This document shows, piece after piece, positions 26,174 to 35,401 of a DNA stretch of 59,860 bases. This DNA is from Planctomycetaceae bacterium (GTDB taxonomy: Bacteria; Planctomycetota; SZUA-567), in the NCBI GenBank assembly GCA_021205245.1, contig JAJPXZ010000105.1, positions 1 through 59,860 on the forward strand, given 5' to 3'. Each line of letters opens with the position of its first letter. Position 1 is the first letter of the stretch. The notes beneath the pieces were generated by a model, which was given only the letters and a program-made list of their open reading frames with translations, was not told where the DNA came from and searched no databases. The position numbers and the translations under genes were made by a program.

Positions 26174-27124
26174 CTAATTCAAGGCGCAGCGCAAGGGCTG
26201 GCCCTTGGCGTAACGGACCACTTCCTCTGCAGCCTTAATGCCGATATCGGCGGCGGCGCTCACCGAATAATAGGCCATGTGCGGTGTGCAGATGAAATTG
26301 TCGAGGGTGAGCAGCTTTGAATCGGCAGGCATTGGCTCGACCGATGATACGTCGAAGGCGGCAGCGCCAATGACTCCTGTTTTAAGCGCGTCGTAGAGGG
26401 CGTCTTCGTTGACGATTCCGCCTCTGGAGACGTTGATCAGGCCGGCCGTTTTCTTCATCTTGGCCAGTTCGGCGGCACCGATGAGGTCGCGGTTGCCATC
26501 GAGAGGGCAGTGGATGGAGAGGAAGTCGGATTCGGCCAGAACCCTGTCCATGTCCGTCATCTCGATAAAGTCCGGGCTGGTTCCTTTTTGCCGCGCATAT
26601 TCGTCATAGCCAAGGAAGCGCATGCCGAAGCCGCGCATGCGGGTGGCGAGGCCCGCCCCGATGCGCCCAACACCTATCAGACCAAGGGTACATGTATTGA
26701 GGCGAAAGAGGGGGACGGCATCCTGGAAGGACCAGCTGCCCTCATGGACCTTCTGGTTCAGAAAGACGATTTTCCGTGCCATCGCAAGGAGCATGGCGGC
26801 ACCGTGATCGGCGACCTCGTTTGTGCAGCCGTCGGGAACGTTGCAAATGGTAACGCCGTGGCGGGTGGCGGCGGGGATATCAATATGGTCGACCCCCACA
26901 CCGTAGCGGACAACCACCTTAAGGTCTTTCAGTCCGGCGAATGCCTCTTCACTCATAGGTGCGTATTGGTTCACGAGTACCTCAAACCCCTGGCACTCCC
27001 GTACCAGGTCGGCCTGGGTTTTACACTGACGGACCACATAGTCGATGCCGTTATCCCGTAGAATTTTATCAACCGGGGTCAGGTCTTGATCGGTGTCGGT
27101 GAAACAAGCGGTAAACGCGGGCAT
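26174..27124 (-). CDS. D-2-hydroxyacid dehydrogenase (phosphoglycerate dehydrogenase-like)
   Basis: A 316-residue NAD-dependent dehydrogenase with a complete active site: NVSRGG (Arg), SVEPMP (Glu) and TPHMAYYS (His). The Rossmann turn is GLIGVGRIGAGL. It has no ACT domain, so it is catabolic rather than serine-biosynthetic. It interconverts a D-2-hydroxyacid and a 2-oxoacid. It is the first gene behind the promoter at 27383-27410 and is followed by the permease and HyuA-like genes. Confidence 0.88.
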   Translation of the reverse strand: MPAFTACFTDTDQDLTPVDKILRDNGIDYVVRQCKTQADLVRECQGFEVLVNQYAPMSEEAFAGLKDLKVVVRYGVGVDHIDIPAATRHGVTICNVPDGCTNEVADHGAAMLLAMARKIVFLNQKVHEGSWSFQDAVPLFRLNTCTLGLIGVGRIGAGLATRMRGFGMRFLGYDEYARQKGTSPDFIEMTDMDRVLAESDFLSIHCPLDGNRDLIGAAELAKMKKTAGLINVSRGGIVNEDALYDALKTGVIGAAAFDVSSVEPMPADSKLLTLDNFICTPHMAYYSVSAAADIGIKAAEEVVRYAKGQPLRCALN

Positions 27125-27357
27125 GGAATATCCTCCAACGAAAAAAAGCCATAGACAATGGATTCATAGTGGCGTCGCGGGTGGAGGCGGTGGATCGTGA
27201 CCGGGAGCCTCCCTAGGCGACCCTGCTTGTGGTGTTATCTATATGCAATGAGTGTTGAGTAGGGAGTAGCCGATTAGGCGATGGTAGGCGTTACATATTA
27301 CCAAAAAGAAAATATGAGCGCCTAGGCAAAGGGATTTTATCGTCTCTGATGGTCGGT

Positions 27358-27368
27358 TGGTATTACCA
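27358..27368. promoter_or_regulatory. FadR/GntR-type operator
   Basis: TGGT-ATT-ACCA matches the TGGTNNNACCA palindrome recognised by FadR-like GntR regulators. It sits 14 bases downstream of the minus-strand -10 at 27383, a repressing position. The GntR/FCD protein at 34534 is the nearest candidate. Confidence 0.55.
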
Positions 27369-27382
27369 GCGGTTTTTATCAT

Positions 27383-27410
27383 AGTATACTCCGCAGGTAC
27401 CGTTATTCAA
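27383..27410 (-). promoter_or_regulatory. Minus-strand promoter of the dehydrogenase/permease/HyuA operon
   Basis: TTGAAT (27410-27405) and TATACT (27388-27383) with a 16-base spacer. The leader is about 250 bases long. The rest of 27125-27540 is AT-rich and holds no recognisable gene. Confidence 0.55.
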
Positions 27411-27543
27411 CTTTTATTTTTCGTTCATTCTAAGTATATACTTTCTTGGTTGCGCCACATGAAGCCAACTCCAACGTTTGTCATCGGGTCGAAAAGCGAA
27501 CTCCCTGAATAGTTAAACTCGACGCCGAACATGTTTAACACAT

Positions 27544-27572
27544 CACCACCCCCATTTAGAATGAGGGTGGTG
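27544..27572 (-). terminator. Hairpin after the DHDPS-like gene
   Basis: CACCACCC and GGGTGGTG form an 8-bp stem 37 bases past the stop of the minus-strand aldolase gene, with a modest T/A-rich exit. It probably ends the TRAP operon. Confidence 0.55.
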
Positions 27573-27608
27573 TCTGATATTCGTCCCTATAATAATAGTA
27601 CGAATGCA

Positions 27609-28547
27609 CTACTTAATAAGCGTGTAGTCGCCCTCGGTATATGGTAGCCCCAGGCGGTCGAAAGTGGTCTTGAGCCAACCACGGATTTCACCGTACTTGG
27701 GATCGCTGAAGGGCGGAAGCTGCATGGGAGCGCGCGGGAAACCGGCATCAAAGCCGCGCGCATATAAAGCCATGTGAGAGGCGATGGTGCTGTCGGTAAA
27801 GTGCATCTTGTGGTTAATGTCCGCCATCTCAAGGTAAAGCTGTTCCGCCCGGGGCCAGTCCTCGGCGAAGGTGGCCCTGACCAACTCTGTGACCAGTTCA
27901 GGAGCCCAGTTGTTCGTGCCGGCGATCATGGCCTTCATGCCCATGAAATAGTAGGGTAGCCATCCGGTGGAGGTGCCTCCGATAATTTGGAAATTCTTTT
28001 TGTTCACCTTTGCGTCATATGCCACTTCGGAGAGGAAGCCGACTTGCATGGGGCTGTCCTTGAGACCGGCCAGGCCAACCGCCTGCAGGCGATTGACCAT
28101 CTTGAATGAGATGGTGTAGCGGGACGTCGTCGGGTTGTTGTAGGCGTATACAGGCAGCTTGACCGCTTCGATAATGGCCTTGTAGTAAGCGAGGACGGCT
28201 TCGTCCGTGTGCTTGTAGTAGAAAGGCGGCACCGCGCCGACGGCGTCGACGCCGATCTTTTCCGCAGCCTTCGCCAGCTCCACCGCGCCCCGGGTATCGA
28301 TGCAACCGACGTGCGCGATCAGGGACTTGTTTGTGTGCTTGCCGGTGACTTCCTTGGCCGCCTTGAAAATCTCGACGCGTTCCGAGTTCGTCATGAGCGG
28401 TCCAAGGCCGTAGGAGCCGGTGAGGAACAAGCCGTCGGCGCCGAGGCCGAGCATCCAGTCCATGTGCCACTTGGTCTTCCCGAAGTCGATATCGCCTTCG
28501 CGGGTGAAGAAGGTGATGTTTGGAACAAGCGAACCTTTGAAAATCAT
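27609..28547 (-). CDS. Dihydrodipicolinate synthase/N-acetylneuraminate lyase family aldolase
   Basis: A 312-residue class I aldolase. Lys163 in AGLKDSP forms the Schiff base and Tyr136 in YAYNNP is the partner Tyr; the GTTGE-type loop reads GSYGLGP. Family members split or join a pyruvate or 2-oxo-3-deoxy sugar acid; dapA itself is unlikely because the context is catabolic. It is the last gene of a TRAP, kinase, hydroxyacid dehydrogenase operon and may cleave a 2-keto-3-deoxy acid made from the imported compound. Confidence 0.88.
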   Translation of the reverse strand: MIFKGSLVPNITFFTREGDIDFGKTKWHMDWMLGLGADGLFLTGSYGLGPLMTNSERVEIFKAAKEVTGKHTNKSLIAHVGCIDTRGAVELAKAAEKIGVDAVGAVPPFYYKHTDEAVLAYYKAIIEAVKLPVYAYNNPTTSRYTISFKMVNRLQAVGLAGLKDSPMQVGFLSEVAYDAKVNKKNFQIIGGTSTGWLPYYFMGMKAMIAGTNNWAPELVTELVRATFAEDWPRAEQLYLEMADINHKMHFTDSTIASHMALYARGFDAGFPRAPMQLPPFSDPKYGEIRGWLKTTFDRLGLPYTEGDYTLIK

Positions 28548-28582
28548 GTCTTTCTCCTAAGCAGTGTGTGAAGGGATGCCCT

Positions 28583-29539
28583 TCAGCCTTTGAAATTGAC
28601 CGCAATATCACGCTGGCCCTTTTTTATGATTGCGATGACGTTGTCCGCCACGATGGCCGATACCCGTGCGGCGCTCTCCCGCGAGGATGCGGCGAGGTGC
28701 GGGGTAATTTCGATGTCTTCAGGCCTGCGGAGCGGCGAGTCGAGCGGCAACGGTTCTTGTGCAAACACGTCCAACGCCGCACCCGCGATGCGTCCCTCCT
28801 CCACAGCCCGAACCAGCGCGGCGTCGTCCACAAGCCCGCCGCGTGCCGAATTGACGATGAAGGCGTCCTTCTTCATCAGGCCCAGCGTGCGGTCGTTGAC
28901 CATGTGTTTGGTCTGATGGGTTAGCGGAAGGGTCAGCACCACGAAGTCGGCCTGGATGATCAACTCGTCGACCGAAGCGACCATTTCGATGCCGTTCGCC
29001 TCAGCCCAAACCTGGTCGGTAAAGGCGTCGAAGGCGATTAGCTTCGGTCTAAAGCCACGCAACAACTCCGCCACCCGACGGCCGATGTTGCCGAGTCCGA
29101 CTATGCCCACGATGGAGGAGGAGACCTCCCGCCCGGGCGTGCGTTGCCAGGTGCCGGCACGAAGCAAGCGGGCGTGTTTGCCGATGCCGCGCGCTGCGTT
29201 CAACATCATTGCCAGGGTCATTTCGGCGACGGCGTTCACGTTCGCTCCCGGTGCGTTGGCAACGAGAATCCCCCTGGATGTGGCGTATTCAATGTCGATG
29301 CCGTCCAGGCCTGTCCCGTGCATATGCACCAGCTTCAGAGCAGGGGCCGCATCCATGACCACGGAGTTCACCGTATCGTTACCGATAATCAGAACGTCGA
29401 TATCGTCTACTTCTCTCGCCAAGGTGGCGGGCGTGGGATTGCCGGCGCAGCGCCGTAAGGAGAATCCGTTTGCCTCGAGTCGTTCCCATGCTTCGGAATT
29501 TGTCTTGGCAAAGGAGCGCGACGTCACCAGGATGTTCAT
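28583..29539 (-). CDS. D-2-hydroxyacid dehydrogenase (phosphoglycerate dehydrogenase-like)
   Basis: A 318-residue NAD-dependent dehydrogenase with NSARGG (Arg), FAQEPLP (Glu), TPHLAASS (His) and Rossmann turn GIVGLGNIGRRV. It starts at the ATG at 29539, overlapping the stop of the kinase gene by four bases; the long upstream extension in that frame overlaps the kinase and is not coding. No ACT domain. It would reduce a 2-oxoacid or oxidise a D-2-hydroxyacid in the same pathway as the kinase and aldolase. Confidence 0.88.
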   Translation of the reverse strand: MNILVTSRSFAKTNSEAWERLEANGFSLRRCAGNPTPATLAREVDDIDVLIIGNDTVNSVVMDAAPALKLVHMHGTGLDGIDIEYATSRGILVANAPGANVNAVAEMTLAMMLNAARGIGKHARLLRAGTWQRTPGREVSSSIVGIVGLGNIGRRVAELLRGFRPKLIAFDAFTDQVWAEANGIEMVASVDELIIQADFVVLTLPLTHQTKHMVNDRTLGLMKKDAFIVNSARGGLVDDAALVRAVEEGRIAGAALDVFAQEPLPLDSPLRRPEDIEITPHLAASSRESAARVSAIVADNVIAIIKKGQRDIAVNFKG

Positions 29540-31044
29540 ACCGTCTCCACTTCCATGACAGTGAGGGAACGCGAGACTTCGACCAGGCGGTCGTAGGTGG
29601 CACGCAGCTCGCGGTAGCGAGCAGTCAGGGTGGGCTCGGGATCGTAGCGCTTTCCCGCCTTGCGTTCCGACCGGTTGAATGCGTAATCCTTCAATAGGCC
29701 GGCTCCGCGTAATCCCACCACCGCGGCACCAGCCAGGGATCCCTCGCAATGGGTAGGCGTTTCCACCGCCTTCCCAAGTACGTTGGCCAGCAAGGCAGGC
29801 ATTCCCGGACTTTTCGACAAGCCGCCAGTGAGGATGACTGGCGAAGCAACCGGCACCTGTTCTTCAGCCGCGTCGACGATAGCGGCCAGGTCGTATGCGA
29901 TGGCCTCCAGAGTGGCGCGGGCAAGGTGGCGTATGTCGTGGCTGGCGGTCAGGCCGAAGACAGTGCCGCGCAACCGTTCATCCCAGTACGGCGAACGCGC
30001 TCGGCGGAAGTATGGAAGAACAAACACGCCATCAGCACCCAGTTCAATGCCGTCTGCACATTGTCCCAAGCGTCCGGCGGCGAGGTCGGGATCGATTTCA
30101 CTGTCAGGTGAGAGGTGTGTTCCCAGCCATTGCATGGCGTTGCCCGCGTTGGTGACGATGCCGCCATAGGCATAACGGCCAGGTATAATCGCGTAACACC
30201 ACAGCCTGGCAGAAACGTCGAACATGGGTTTTTCCACTGCCACCCGTGCCGCACCGGAGGTGCCAAGGTCGATGTTCATCGATCCGACACCACACGCACC
30301 GGAACCGATATTGGCCAGCGGTCCGTCGCCGCCTCCCAGGAACACGGGAACATCTGTGGAAAGTCCGAGCCGCCTGGCGAGGCGGGTATTACGGATCGGC
30401 ATGGCCCGGTCTCCCGGCACAAGGCCGGGAAAGCGGTCGCAGTCCATTTTGAGGACGGTGAGGGCGGTCTGGGACCAGCGCTCAGCCACCAAATCGAACA
30501 TTCCGGAACCGGAGGCCATGGAATAGTCGGCCGCCCACTCGCCGATTAGATCGTGGATGATGTAATCTTTGATGGAGACAAAGCGGCTCGCCTTGCCAGT
30601 GAGGTCGGCCCGGTGGCGGACTAGCCAGAGGATCTTCGCAAGAGGGTAGAGTGAATTGACCGGACATCCCGTCTTTCGGTAAAGCGTCTCCGTCACCTTC
30701 TCCGCCCGCAGATTATCCGCCGTTGATTCGGCCCGGCCGTCACTCCACAGGATGCTGTTATGGAGCGGCCGGTCCTGGGCGTCGACCGGGAAGACGCTGT
30801 ACATTTGCGACGAAAAGGATACGCCACGCACGTCGGCGTCGCCACGACCGGCCAGACAGGCGGCAACCGTGTCCCAGACATGCCGGCGGATTTCTTCCGG
30901 ATCCTGCTCTTCCATGAACGGAGCGGGCCGAATGACGCCGTACCGTGTCTGGCGCATGGCGGCGACATCTCCCTCGGGGCTGTACAATGCTGCGCGAACC
31001 GAGGAGGTCCCTATGTCGACGGCGAGAACAACCGAATGTGTCAT
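29536..31044 (-). CDS. FGGY-family carbohydrate kinase (gluconokinase-like)
   Basis: A 502-residue sugar kinase. The start VVLAVDIGTSSVRAALY is the ATP phosphate-1 loop; GAADGPLANIG-like GGGDGPLANIGSGACG and VILTGGLSKSPG are the later ATPase blocks. The phosphorylated sugar acid is probably a hexonate, as in gluconokinases, but the exact substrate is open. ATG at 31044 has AGGAG ahead. It is tightly packed: ten bases after the TRAP permease gene and overlapping the dehydrogenase. Confidence 0.88.
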   Translation of the reverse strand: MTHSVVLAVDIGTSSVRAALYSPEGDVAAMRQTRYGVIRPAPFMEEQDPEEIRRHVWDTVAACLAGRGDADVRGVSFSSQMYSVFPVDAQDRPLHNSILWSDGRAESTADNLRAEKVTETLYRKTGCPVNSLYPLAKILWLVRHRADLTGKASRFVSIKDYIIHDLIGEWAADYSMASGSGMFDLVAERWSQTALTVLKMDCDRFPGLVPGDRAMPIRNTRLARRLGLSTDVPVFLGGGDGPLANIGSGACGVGSMNIDLGTSGAARVAVEKPMFDVSARLWCYAIIPGRYAYGGIVTNAGNAMQWLGTHLSPDSEIDPDLAAGRLGQCADGIELGADGVFVLPYFRRARSPYWDERLRGTVFGLTASHDIRHLARATLEAIAYDLAAIVDAAEEQVPVASPVILTGGLSKSPGMPALLANVLGKAVETPTHCEGSLAGAAVVGLRGAGLLKDYAFNRSERKAGKRYDPEPTLTARYRELRATYDRLVEVSRSLTVMEVETV

Positions 31045-31054
31045 CAAACTTCTC

Positions 31055-32332
31055 CTAGTACAGATGGAACACGTTTTTCGGTAGCCAGGTGATGATGTCG
31101 GGGAATAGGACCACCAGGAAAATTGTCGCATATACCACCATCATGAACGGCAGGAGTTCGCGTATCACTTCTCCGAAAGGTCGGTTGGAGGTGGAACAGC
31201 CTAGATAGATGAGCGTTCCCACCGGTGGAGTTATCAAACCCGCGGTGAGCACCGAGCAAAAAAAGACGCCGAAGTAGATGGGGTCGATGCCGAAGGATTT
31301 AACCGGTTCGATAAAAATGGGCGTGAGGATAAGGATGGCCGGCGTCAGATCCATAATCATGCCGACAAAGAACAGGATGCAGAAGGTGACGGCCATGAAC
31401 ACCATCGGGCCATTGATATGGCTGACCATGGTCTCGGTTACGGTTTGCGGCACCCGTTCGTAGGTAAGCACCCACGCGACTGCGGTGGCGGCTCCCACGA
31501 TGCCCATGATGGTGCCCGAGCCTTTCATGGAGCGGACCATCATGGCGGGCAGTTCGCGGATCTTGAATTCCTTGTAGATGAAGGTGCCGACGAACCAGGC
31601 ATACAATACCGCCATGGCCGAGGCTTCAGTAGCGGTCATGACGCCGCCGACAATGGAACCGAAAATGAGAACCGGGAAGGCGATGGCCCAGATGATTCCC
31701 TTGTTGGAGCCGATTTCAATTTCCTCAACGTTATTTCCGTAGCCGCGCGCCTTGGAGACGAAATAGATGACGACCAGTTCGCCAACAACCACGACTGCGC
31801 CCAGGATAAATCCGCCGGAAAACATGGCTGCAATGGAGTCGCCGGTGGTAGCGCCGTAGACGATCATGGGAATGGACGGCGGGATAATAGGCCCTACCAC
31901 GCCGCCGGAAGCCACCACCGCTGCGGCGAAAGCGGGAGCATAGCCCTGTCGGACCATGGCGGGATAAAGAATCGCGCCGATGGCGATCGAGGTGGCGATG
32001 GCCGAGCCGTTGATAGCGGCGAAGAGGGCGCAAGATATCACTGCGACCATGGCCAGGCCGCCCGGCACGTTCTTGACCACCCGGGACACCGCGCCGACGA
32101 TGCGACGGGTCATGCCGCCGCCGTTCATGACTTCACCCGCGAGAATGAAGAAAAGCATGGCGGTGAGGCTGTAGTTGTCCATGGATACGATAAATTTCTG
32201 CGCAAACACCATAAGGCCGACGCCGCTCAGCATCAACATGAGTATGGAGGCGAGGGCCAGCGCGAGAACGATGGGAATGCCAAGGACAAAGAGAATACCG
32301 AACAGGCCCAGGTAGGTTGCCAGCGCTTGCAT
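31055..32332 (-). CDS. dctM: TRAP transporter large permease
   Basis: A 425-residue membrane protein with about twelve hydrophobic segments. SGSAVATS-type GSAIATSIAIGAILYPAM and GVVGPIIPPSIPMIVYG are hallmark DctM stretches. It couples uptake of an acidic solute to the sodium or proton gradient together with the DctQ and DctP proteins encoded just upstream. Confidence 0.93.
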   Translation of the reverse strand: MQALATYLGLFGILFVLGIPIVLALALASILMLMLSGVGLMVFAQKFIVSMDNYSLTAMLFFILAGEVMNGGGMTRRIVGAVSRVVKNVPGGLAMVAVISCALFAAINGSAIATSIAIGAILYPAMVRQGYAPAFAAAVVASGGVVGPIIPPSIPMIVYGATTGDSIAAMFSGGFILGAVVVVGELVVIYFVSKARGYGNNVEEIEIGSNKGIIWAIAFPVLIFGSIVGGVMTATEASAMAVLYAWFVGTFIYKEFKIRELPAMMVRSMKGSGTIMGIVGAATAVAWVLTYERVPQTVTETMVSHINGPMVFMAVTFCILFFVGMIMDLTPAILILTPIFIEPVKSFGIDPIYFGVFFCSVLTAGLITPPVGTLIYLGCSTSNRPFGEVIRELLPFMMVVYATIFLVVLFPDIITWLPKNVFHLY

Positions 32333-32336
32333 GGAA

Positions 32337-32810
32337 TTATTCCTTTCCCGTCAGCAGGCCGCGGACGGCGAGGCCGGCCTTTATAAGGCCCATCAGGAAC
32401 CAGACGACGCCGGCGATGATGCCGGGGAGCAGCAGAACGGCGGTAGGGAGGTTTGTACCGGCGAGAGAGACTTCGCCGACATAGCCGTTGTAGATGTTGC
32501 CGAAATAAGCGGTAATGCCGCCGACGACCATCAATGCCGCACCGTAGAGAATTTCGCGGACGAGCGAGGTGGTCCTCTTGCGGTTCATGATGTTGGTAAA
32601 GCCGATGTGCTCGTTCCTGAGGAAACCGGTGGTGATGGCCAGGAACATCGCCCAGACGAAGGTAATGCGCACATATTCTTCGGCCCAGATGATGGAGGAT
32701 GCGAAAATATACCGCATGATGACGTTGGCTATCATCACCAGGGTCATGGACGCGCCCAGGATCGTAAGCACCGCCTCCTCGAAGCGTTTGAGCACTGAAT
32801 TTGCAGGCAT
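32337..32810 (-). CDS. dctQ: TRAP transporter small permease
   Basis: A 157-residue protein with four hydrophobic segments and the DctQ-type motif WAEEYVRITFVWAMFL. The ATG at 32810 has AAAGG ahead; longer frames run into non-coding sequence. The DctM start follows four bases after its stop. Confidence 0.9.
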   Translation of the reverse strand: MPANSVLKRFEEAVLTILGASMTLVMIANVIMRYIFASSIIWAEEYVRITFVWAMFLAITTGFLRNEHIGFTNIMNRKRTTSLVREILYGAALMVVGGITAYFGNIYNGYVGEVSLAGTNLPTAVLLLPGIIAGVVWFLMGLIKAGLAVRGLLTGKE

Positions 32811-32858
32811 GGTCGAGCCTTTCATATAACAGGATGCCAGGTGACACGGCACCCGCGG

Positions 32859-32885
32859 CGCGGCCAGGCGGTATGCCCGGCCGCG
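32859..32885 (-). other. Hairpin between receptor and permease genes
   Basis: A 7-bp stem CGCGGCC/GGCCGCG plus a 3-bp inner stem after one mismatch lies between dctP and dctQ. Such hairpins often let the receptor be made in excess of the permeases. Confidence 0.45.
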
Positions 32886-32948
32886 GACACTGTGCAAGTT
32901 CGGTGGAGTTGCGTTACCGCGTGACGCGTTGTGCTGCAGGCGAGACGG

Positions 32949-33944
32949 CTATTTGGTAGCGGCGGCGATGGCGCTCAGCACTTCCTGGTAGTCTGGGCCA
33001 AATTCCTTGTTGGCCCATTCATAGACTTCGGCCCCTGCATCCTTGAAGGCTTGTTTGTGTTCGTCGGTGAGGATAGTGACTTCGCACTTCTGCTTGATGT
33101 CGGCGATGTACTCATTCTCCATCTGACGACCACGCTGGCGCTGCCAGATGCGGAGGTCGTGGACGGTGTCCTTGACCAGCTTTTGCACGTCTGGAGGCAG
33201 CATCATCCATTTCATCTTGGAAAAATAGACAGGGACGGCAGAATAGACATGGTCCGTTTTCGATAGATATTTCTGCTGTTCATAGAACTTGTTGGTGGCA
33301 ATGAGGGAAAGGGGATTCTCCTGGCCGTCGACAACTTTGGTGGCGAGGGAGTTGTAAATTTCGGTAAAGGGCAGGGGAGTCGGGTTGGCGCCGAGGGCTT
33401 TGAAGAAGTTGATATGCAGGGTGCTCTGCTGCACCCGAAACTTAATGCCTTTGAAGTCTTCGGGGGTGACGATGGGACGGACGCTGTTTGTGGCCTGGCG
33501 GAAGCCGTTCTCCCAGAAAGTAAGGCCTACCAATCCCTTTGAATCAAAGACCTGCAACATCTTTTCACCGATGGGGCCGTCAAGGACGGTGTCGGCCTGG
33601 GTTTCGTTCAGGAGTTCGTAAGGGGGTTCGAGGGCATAGAAAACGTTGTGGAGACGGCCGAGAGGCCCGGTGGTTGTCGGGAGCATATCGGTGATGCCGG
33701 CCTGAAGTTGACCGACAATCTCCCCTTCCGAGCCAAGCTGCCCGCCCGGGAAAAGCTGGACATCGATGTTGGGATTAGCCGCCTCAATGCGTTTCTCGAA
33801 TTCGATCATGCCTTCGTGAATGGGGCCTCCGGCGGTGCCGTAGCCTGCCTTTATAACGATTTGTCCGGCATGACCGATGCCGACGGCAGTGATTGACACG
33901 ACAAGGGCGAACGCGGCGACCAGGGTGCGGAGCGGGGTACGCAT
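32949..33944 (-). CDS. dctP: TRAP transporter periplasmic solute receptor
   Basis: A 331-residue DctP-family receptor. A signal peptide ends near GIGHA before GQIVIKAGYG. GIKFRVQQST and LPFTEIYNSLATKVVDGQE contain the conserved Arg and the family signature around it, which bind the carboxylate of the ligand. ATG at 33944 has GGGAGG ahead. It is the first gene of the minus-strand operon and faces the divergent GntR regulator. Confidence 0.93.
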   Translation of the reverse strand: MRTPLRTLVAAFALVVSITAVGIGHAGQIVIKAGYGTAGGPIHEGMIEFEKRIEAANPNIDVQLFPGGQLGSEGEIVGQLQAGITDMLPTTTGPLGRLHNVFYALEPPYELLNETQADTVLDGPIGEKMLQVFDSKGLVGLTFWENGFRQATNSVRPIVTPEDFKGIKFRVQQSTLHINFFKALGANPTPLPFTEIYNSLATKVVDGQENPLSLIATNKFYEQQKYLSKTDHVYSAVPVYFSKMKWMMLPPDVQKLVKDTVHDLRIWQRQRGRQMENEYIADIKQKCEVTILTDEHKQAFKDAGAEVYEWANKEFGPDYQEVLSAIAAATK

Positions 33945-34203
33945 GGTATTGCCTCCCAAAAATGGACAAACGAAGGTGCGACAGCCGCGTCGCCGGTGAC
34001 GCGGTTGGTGTTAGGCGGCTCGAACGGGTTCAGGTATCATTTCCGTGGGAGCCAACTACAACCTCGGGTAGTTCCGTTTAGGTACCGCATGGGAGGCGCT
34101 AGCGCGCTGCGATTGTTCATGTGTTAGTGAAGCAAGAACTAAGGGAAATCTGGAAGCAAGTAGAGAGCAATTTCAGGGTAATTATTAATTAATCTAGAAT
34201 TTT

Positions 34204-34232
34204 AGTTTACATCATCTAAAATGCTTAGTCAA
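34204..34232 (-). promoter_or_regulatory. Minus-strand promoter of the TRAP operon
   Basis: TTGACT (34232-34227) and TAAACT (34209-34204) with a 17-base spacer, giving a leader of about 250 bases. The region 33960-34460 is AT-rich and holds no gene. Confidence 0.5.
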
Positions 34233-34236
34233 ATTA

Positions 34237-34247
34237 TTGTTTGACAA
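34237..34247. promoter_or_regulatory. FadR/GntR-type operator in the divergent region
   Basis: TTGT-TTG-ACAA matches the generalised TNGTNNNACNA palindrome. It abuts the minus-strand -35 element. Probable binding site of the GntR/FCD protein encoded at 34534. Confidence 0.5.
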
Positions 34248-34466
34248 AATCTTTGTATAAAAAGGGAATTTGAGTAATATGTTATATCTGCGAAAAAGAG
34301 GCGTATGAACGATATATTTGCGGAAAAATTAGGACGTTATGGATATTATTGGTCGTATCGCGATGGGGGTGGGGTTGTGATTTCGAGGATATATTGGCAA
34401 GATATTAAAAGTGAACTAAAATGTTAGATGGTGGGATTGAACAGAGCTTTCTCTACCACATACTCT

Positions 34467-34495
34467 TTGCGTGATTCCGTGCTTTCACGTATACT
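34467..34495 (+). promoter_or_regulatory. Promoter of the GntR/FCD gene
   Basis: TTGCGT and TATACT with a 17-base spacer, 38 bases before the ATG at 34534. Confidence 0.55.
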
Positions 34496-34533
34496 TTTCC
34501 GTTTTATTGAATAGTATCGAACAGGAGCTTTAG

Positions 34534-35211
34534 ATGGATCGCACCTCCCGAAGTGGCAATCTTGCCAAGCAGGTAGAGGACGAAATCCGAACCCGTATCG
34601 TCAATGGCCAGATCCCGTTGGGTAGTCAAATATCCGAGCAAGCTCTCGCCGACACTTTGGGCGTCAGCAAGACACCGGTCCGCAATGCTCTTCTTCGCCT
34701 CCAGGACGAGGATCTTGTTGAAATCAAACCGCAAAAGCGAACTGTCGTTTGCCGGCCGGATGCGGAACAGTTCCAGAACGTCTCGCTGGTCCGCACCATC
34801 CTCGAACCGGTCGCGCTTGCCTGTGCTTACCGCCAATCCTTTGACCTTTTCATCGCGGGGTTGAAGGATATTTATGATGAAATGGTCATTTCCATTGACG
34901 CCGCAGATTACCAGGCCTATATCGCTCAGGACATGCGTTTCCACGACCTGTTTTTCGAGTATTGCATGAACCCTTATCTTAAGAAGTCGTACCGACTCAT
35001 TCGTTCGCTTTTGGCGATACTCCGCTTCCAGCTTACCCATAACGAAAAACACCTGAAGAAATCCTTTGTCGAGCATAACGCAATCATCGGCCACTTGGAA
35101 AACCACGATTGCGAATCGGCTCTCGAAATACTCGACAGTCATATCGCCTTCAATAACAAGTCATATTGGAGCAATATCGCGAGCATTGTGGAAGAGATGT
35201 ATTCAAAATAA
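34534..35211 (+). CDS. GntR-family transcriptional regulator, FCD subfamily
   Basis: A 225-residue regulator. The winged helix-turn-helix contains ISEQALADTLGVSKTPVRNAL, and the C-terminal half has FCD-type helices with metal-site candidates His in FHDLFFEY and EHNAIIGHL. It is divergent from the TRAP/kinase/aldolase operon and is its likely regulator, sensing a carboxylate intermediate. The palindromes at 34237 and 27358 fit its DNA-binding class. Confidence 0.88.
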   Translation: MDRTSRSGNLAKQVEDEIRTRIVNGQIPLGSQISEQALADTLGVSKTPVRNALLRLQDEDLVEIKPQKRTVVCRPDAEQFQNVSLVRTILEPVALACAYRQSFDLFIAGLKDIYDEMVISIDAADYQAYIAQDMRFHDLFFEYCMNPYLKKSYRLIRSLLAILRFQLTHNEKHLKKSFVEHNAIIGHLENHDCESALEILDSHIAFNNKSYWSNIASIVEEMYSK

Positions 35212-35401
35212 TACCGCCCTGCGTAAAGGTGTTATCGAGGATGCCGTGGTGGCGACTACCGATTTCCATCCCGCCGAAGTCTCCCTCGTGGCGAAGGTGC
35301 CGACTAACGAGTCTCAATCCCAGAAAAACTTGCCCCAGCACGCGACCTAGCAACTTCCTGCTAGCCGGTTTATAATGCAGTCATGGTATTTGGCTGGATA
35401 A
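35212..35401. other. Short interval before the sigma54 activator gene
   Basis: One frame encodes a protein-like piece (VIEDAVVATTDFHPAEVSLV) without start or known family. A small dyad CTAGCA-N6-TGCTAG is at 35347-35364 and a perfect TATAAT at 35371-35376, likely the -10 of the activator gene; its -35 is weak. Confidence 0.35.

Noticed and set aside
34241..34262. TTGACA followed by TATAAA on the plus strand
   Set aside because: Spacer is only 9 bases, too short for a sigma70 promoter; the TTGACA is part of the FadR-like palindrome.
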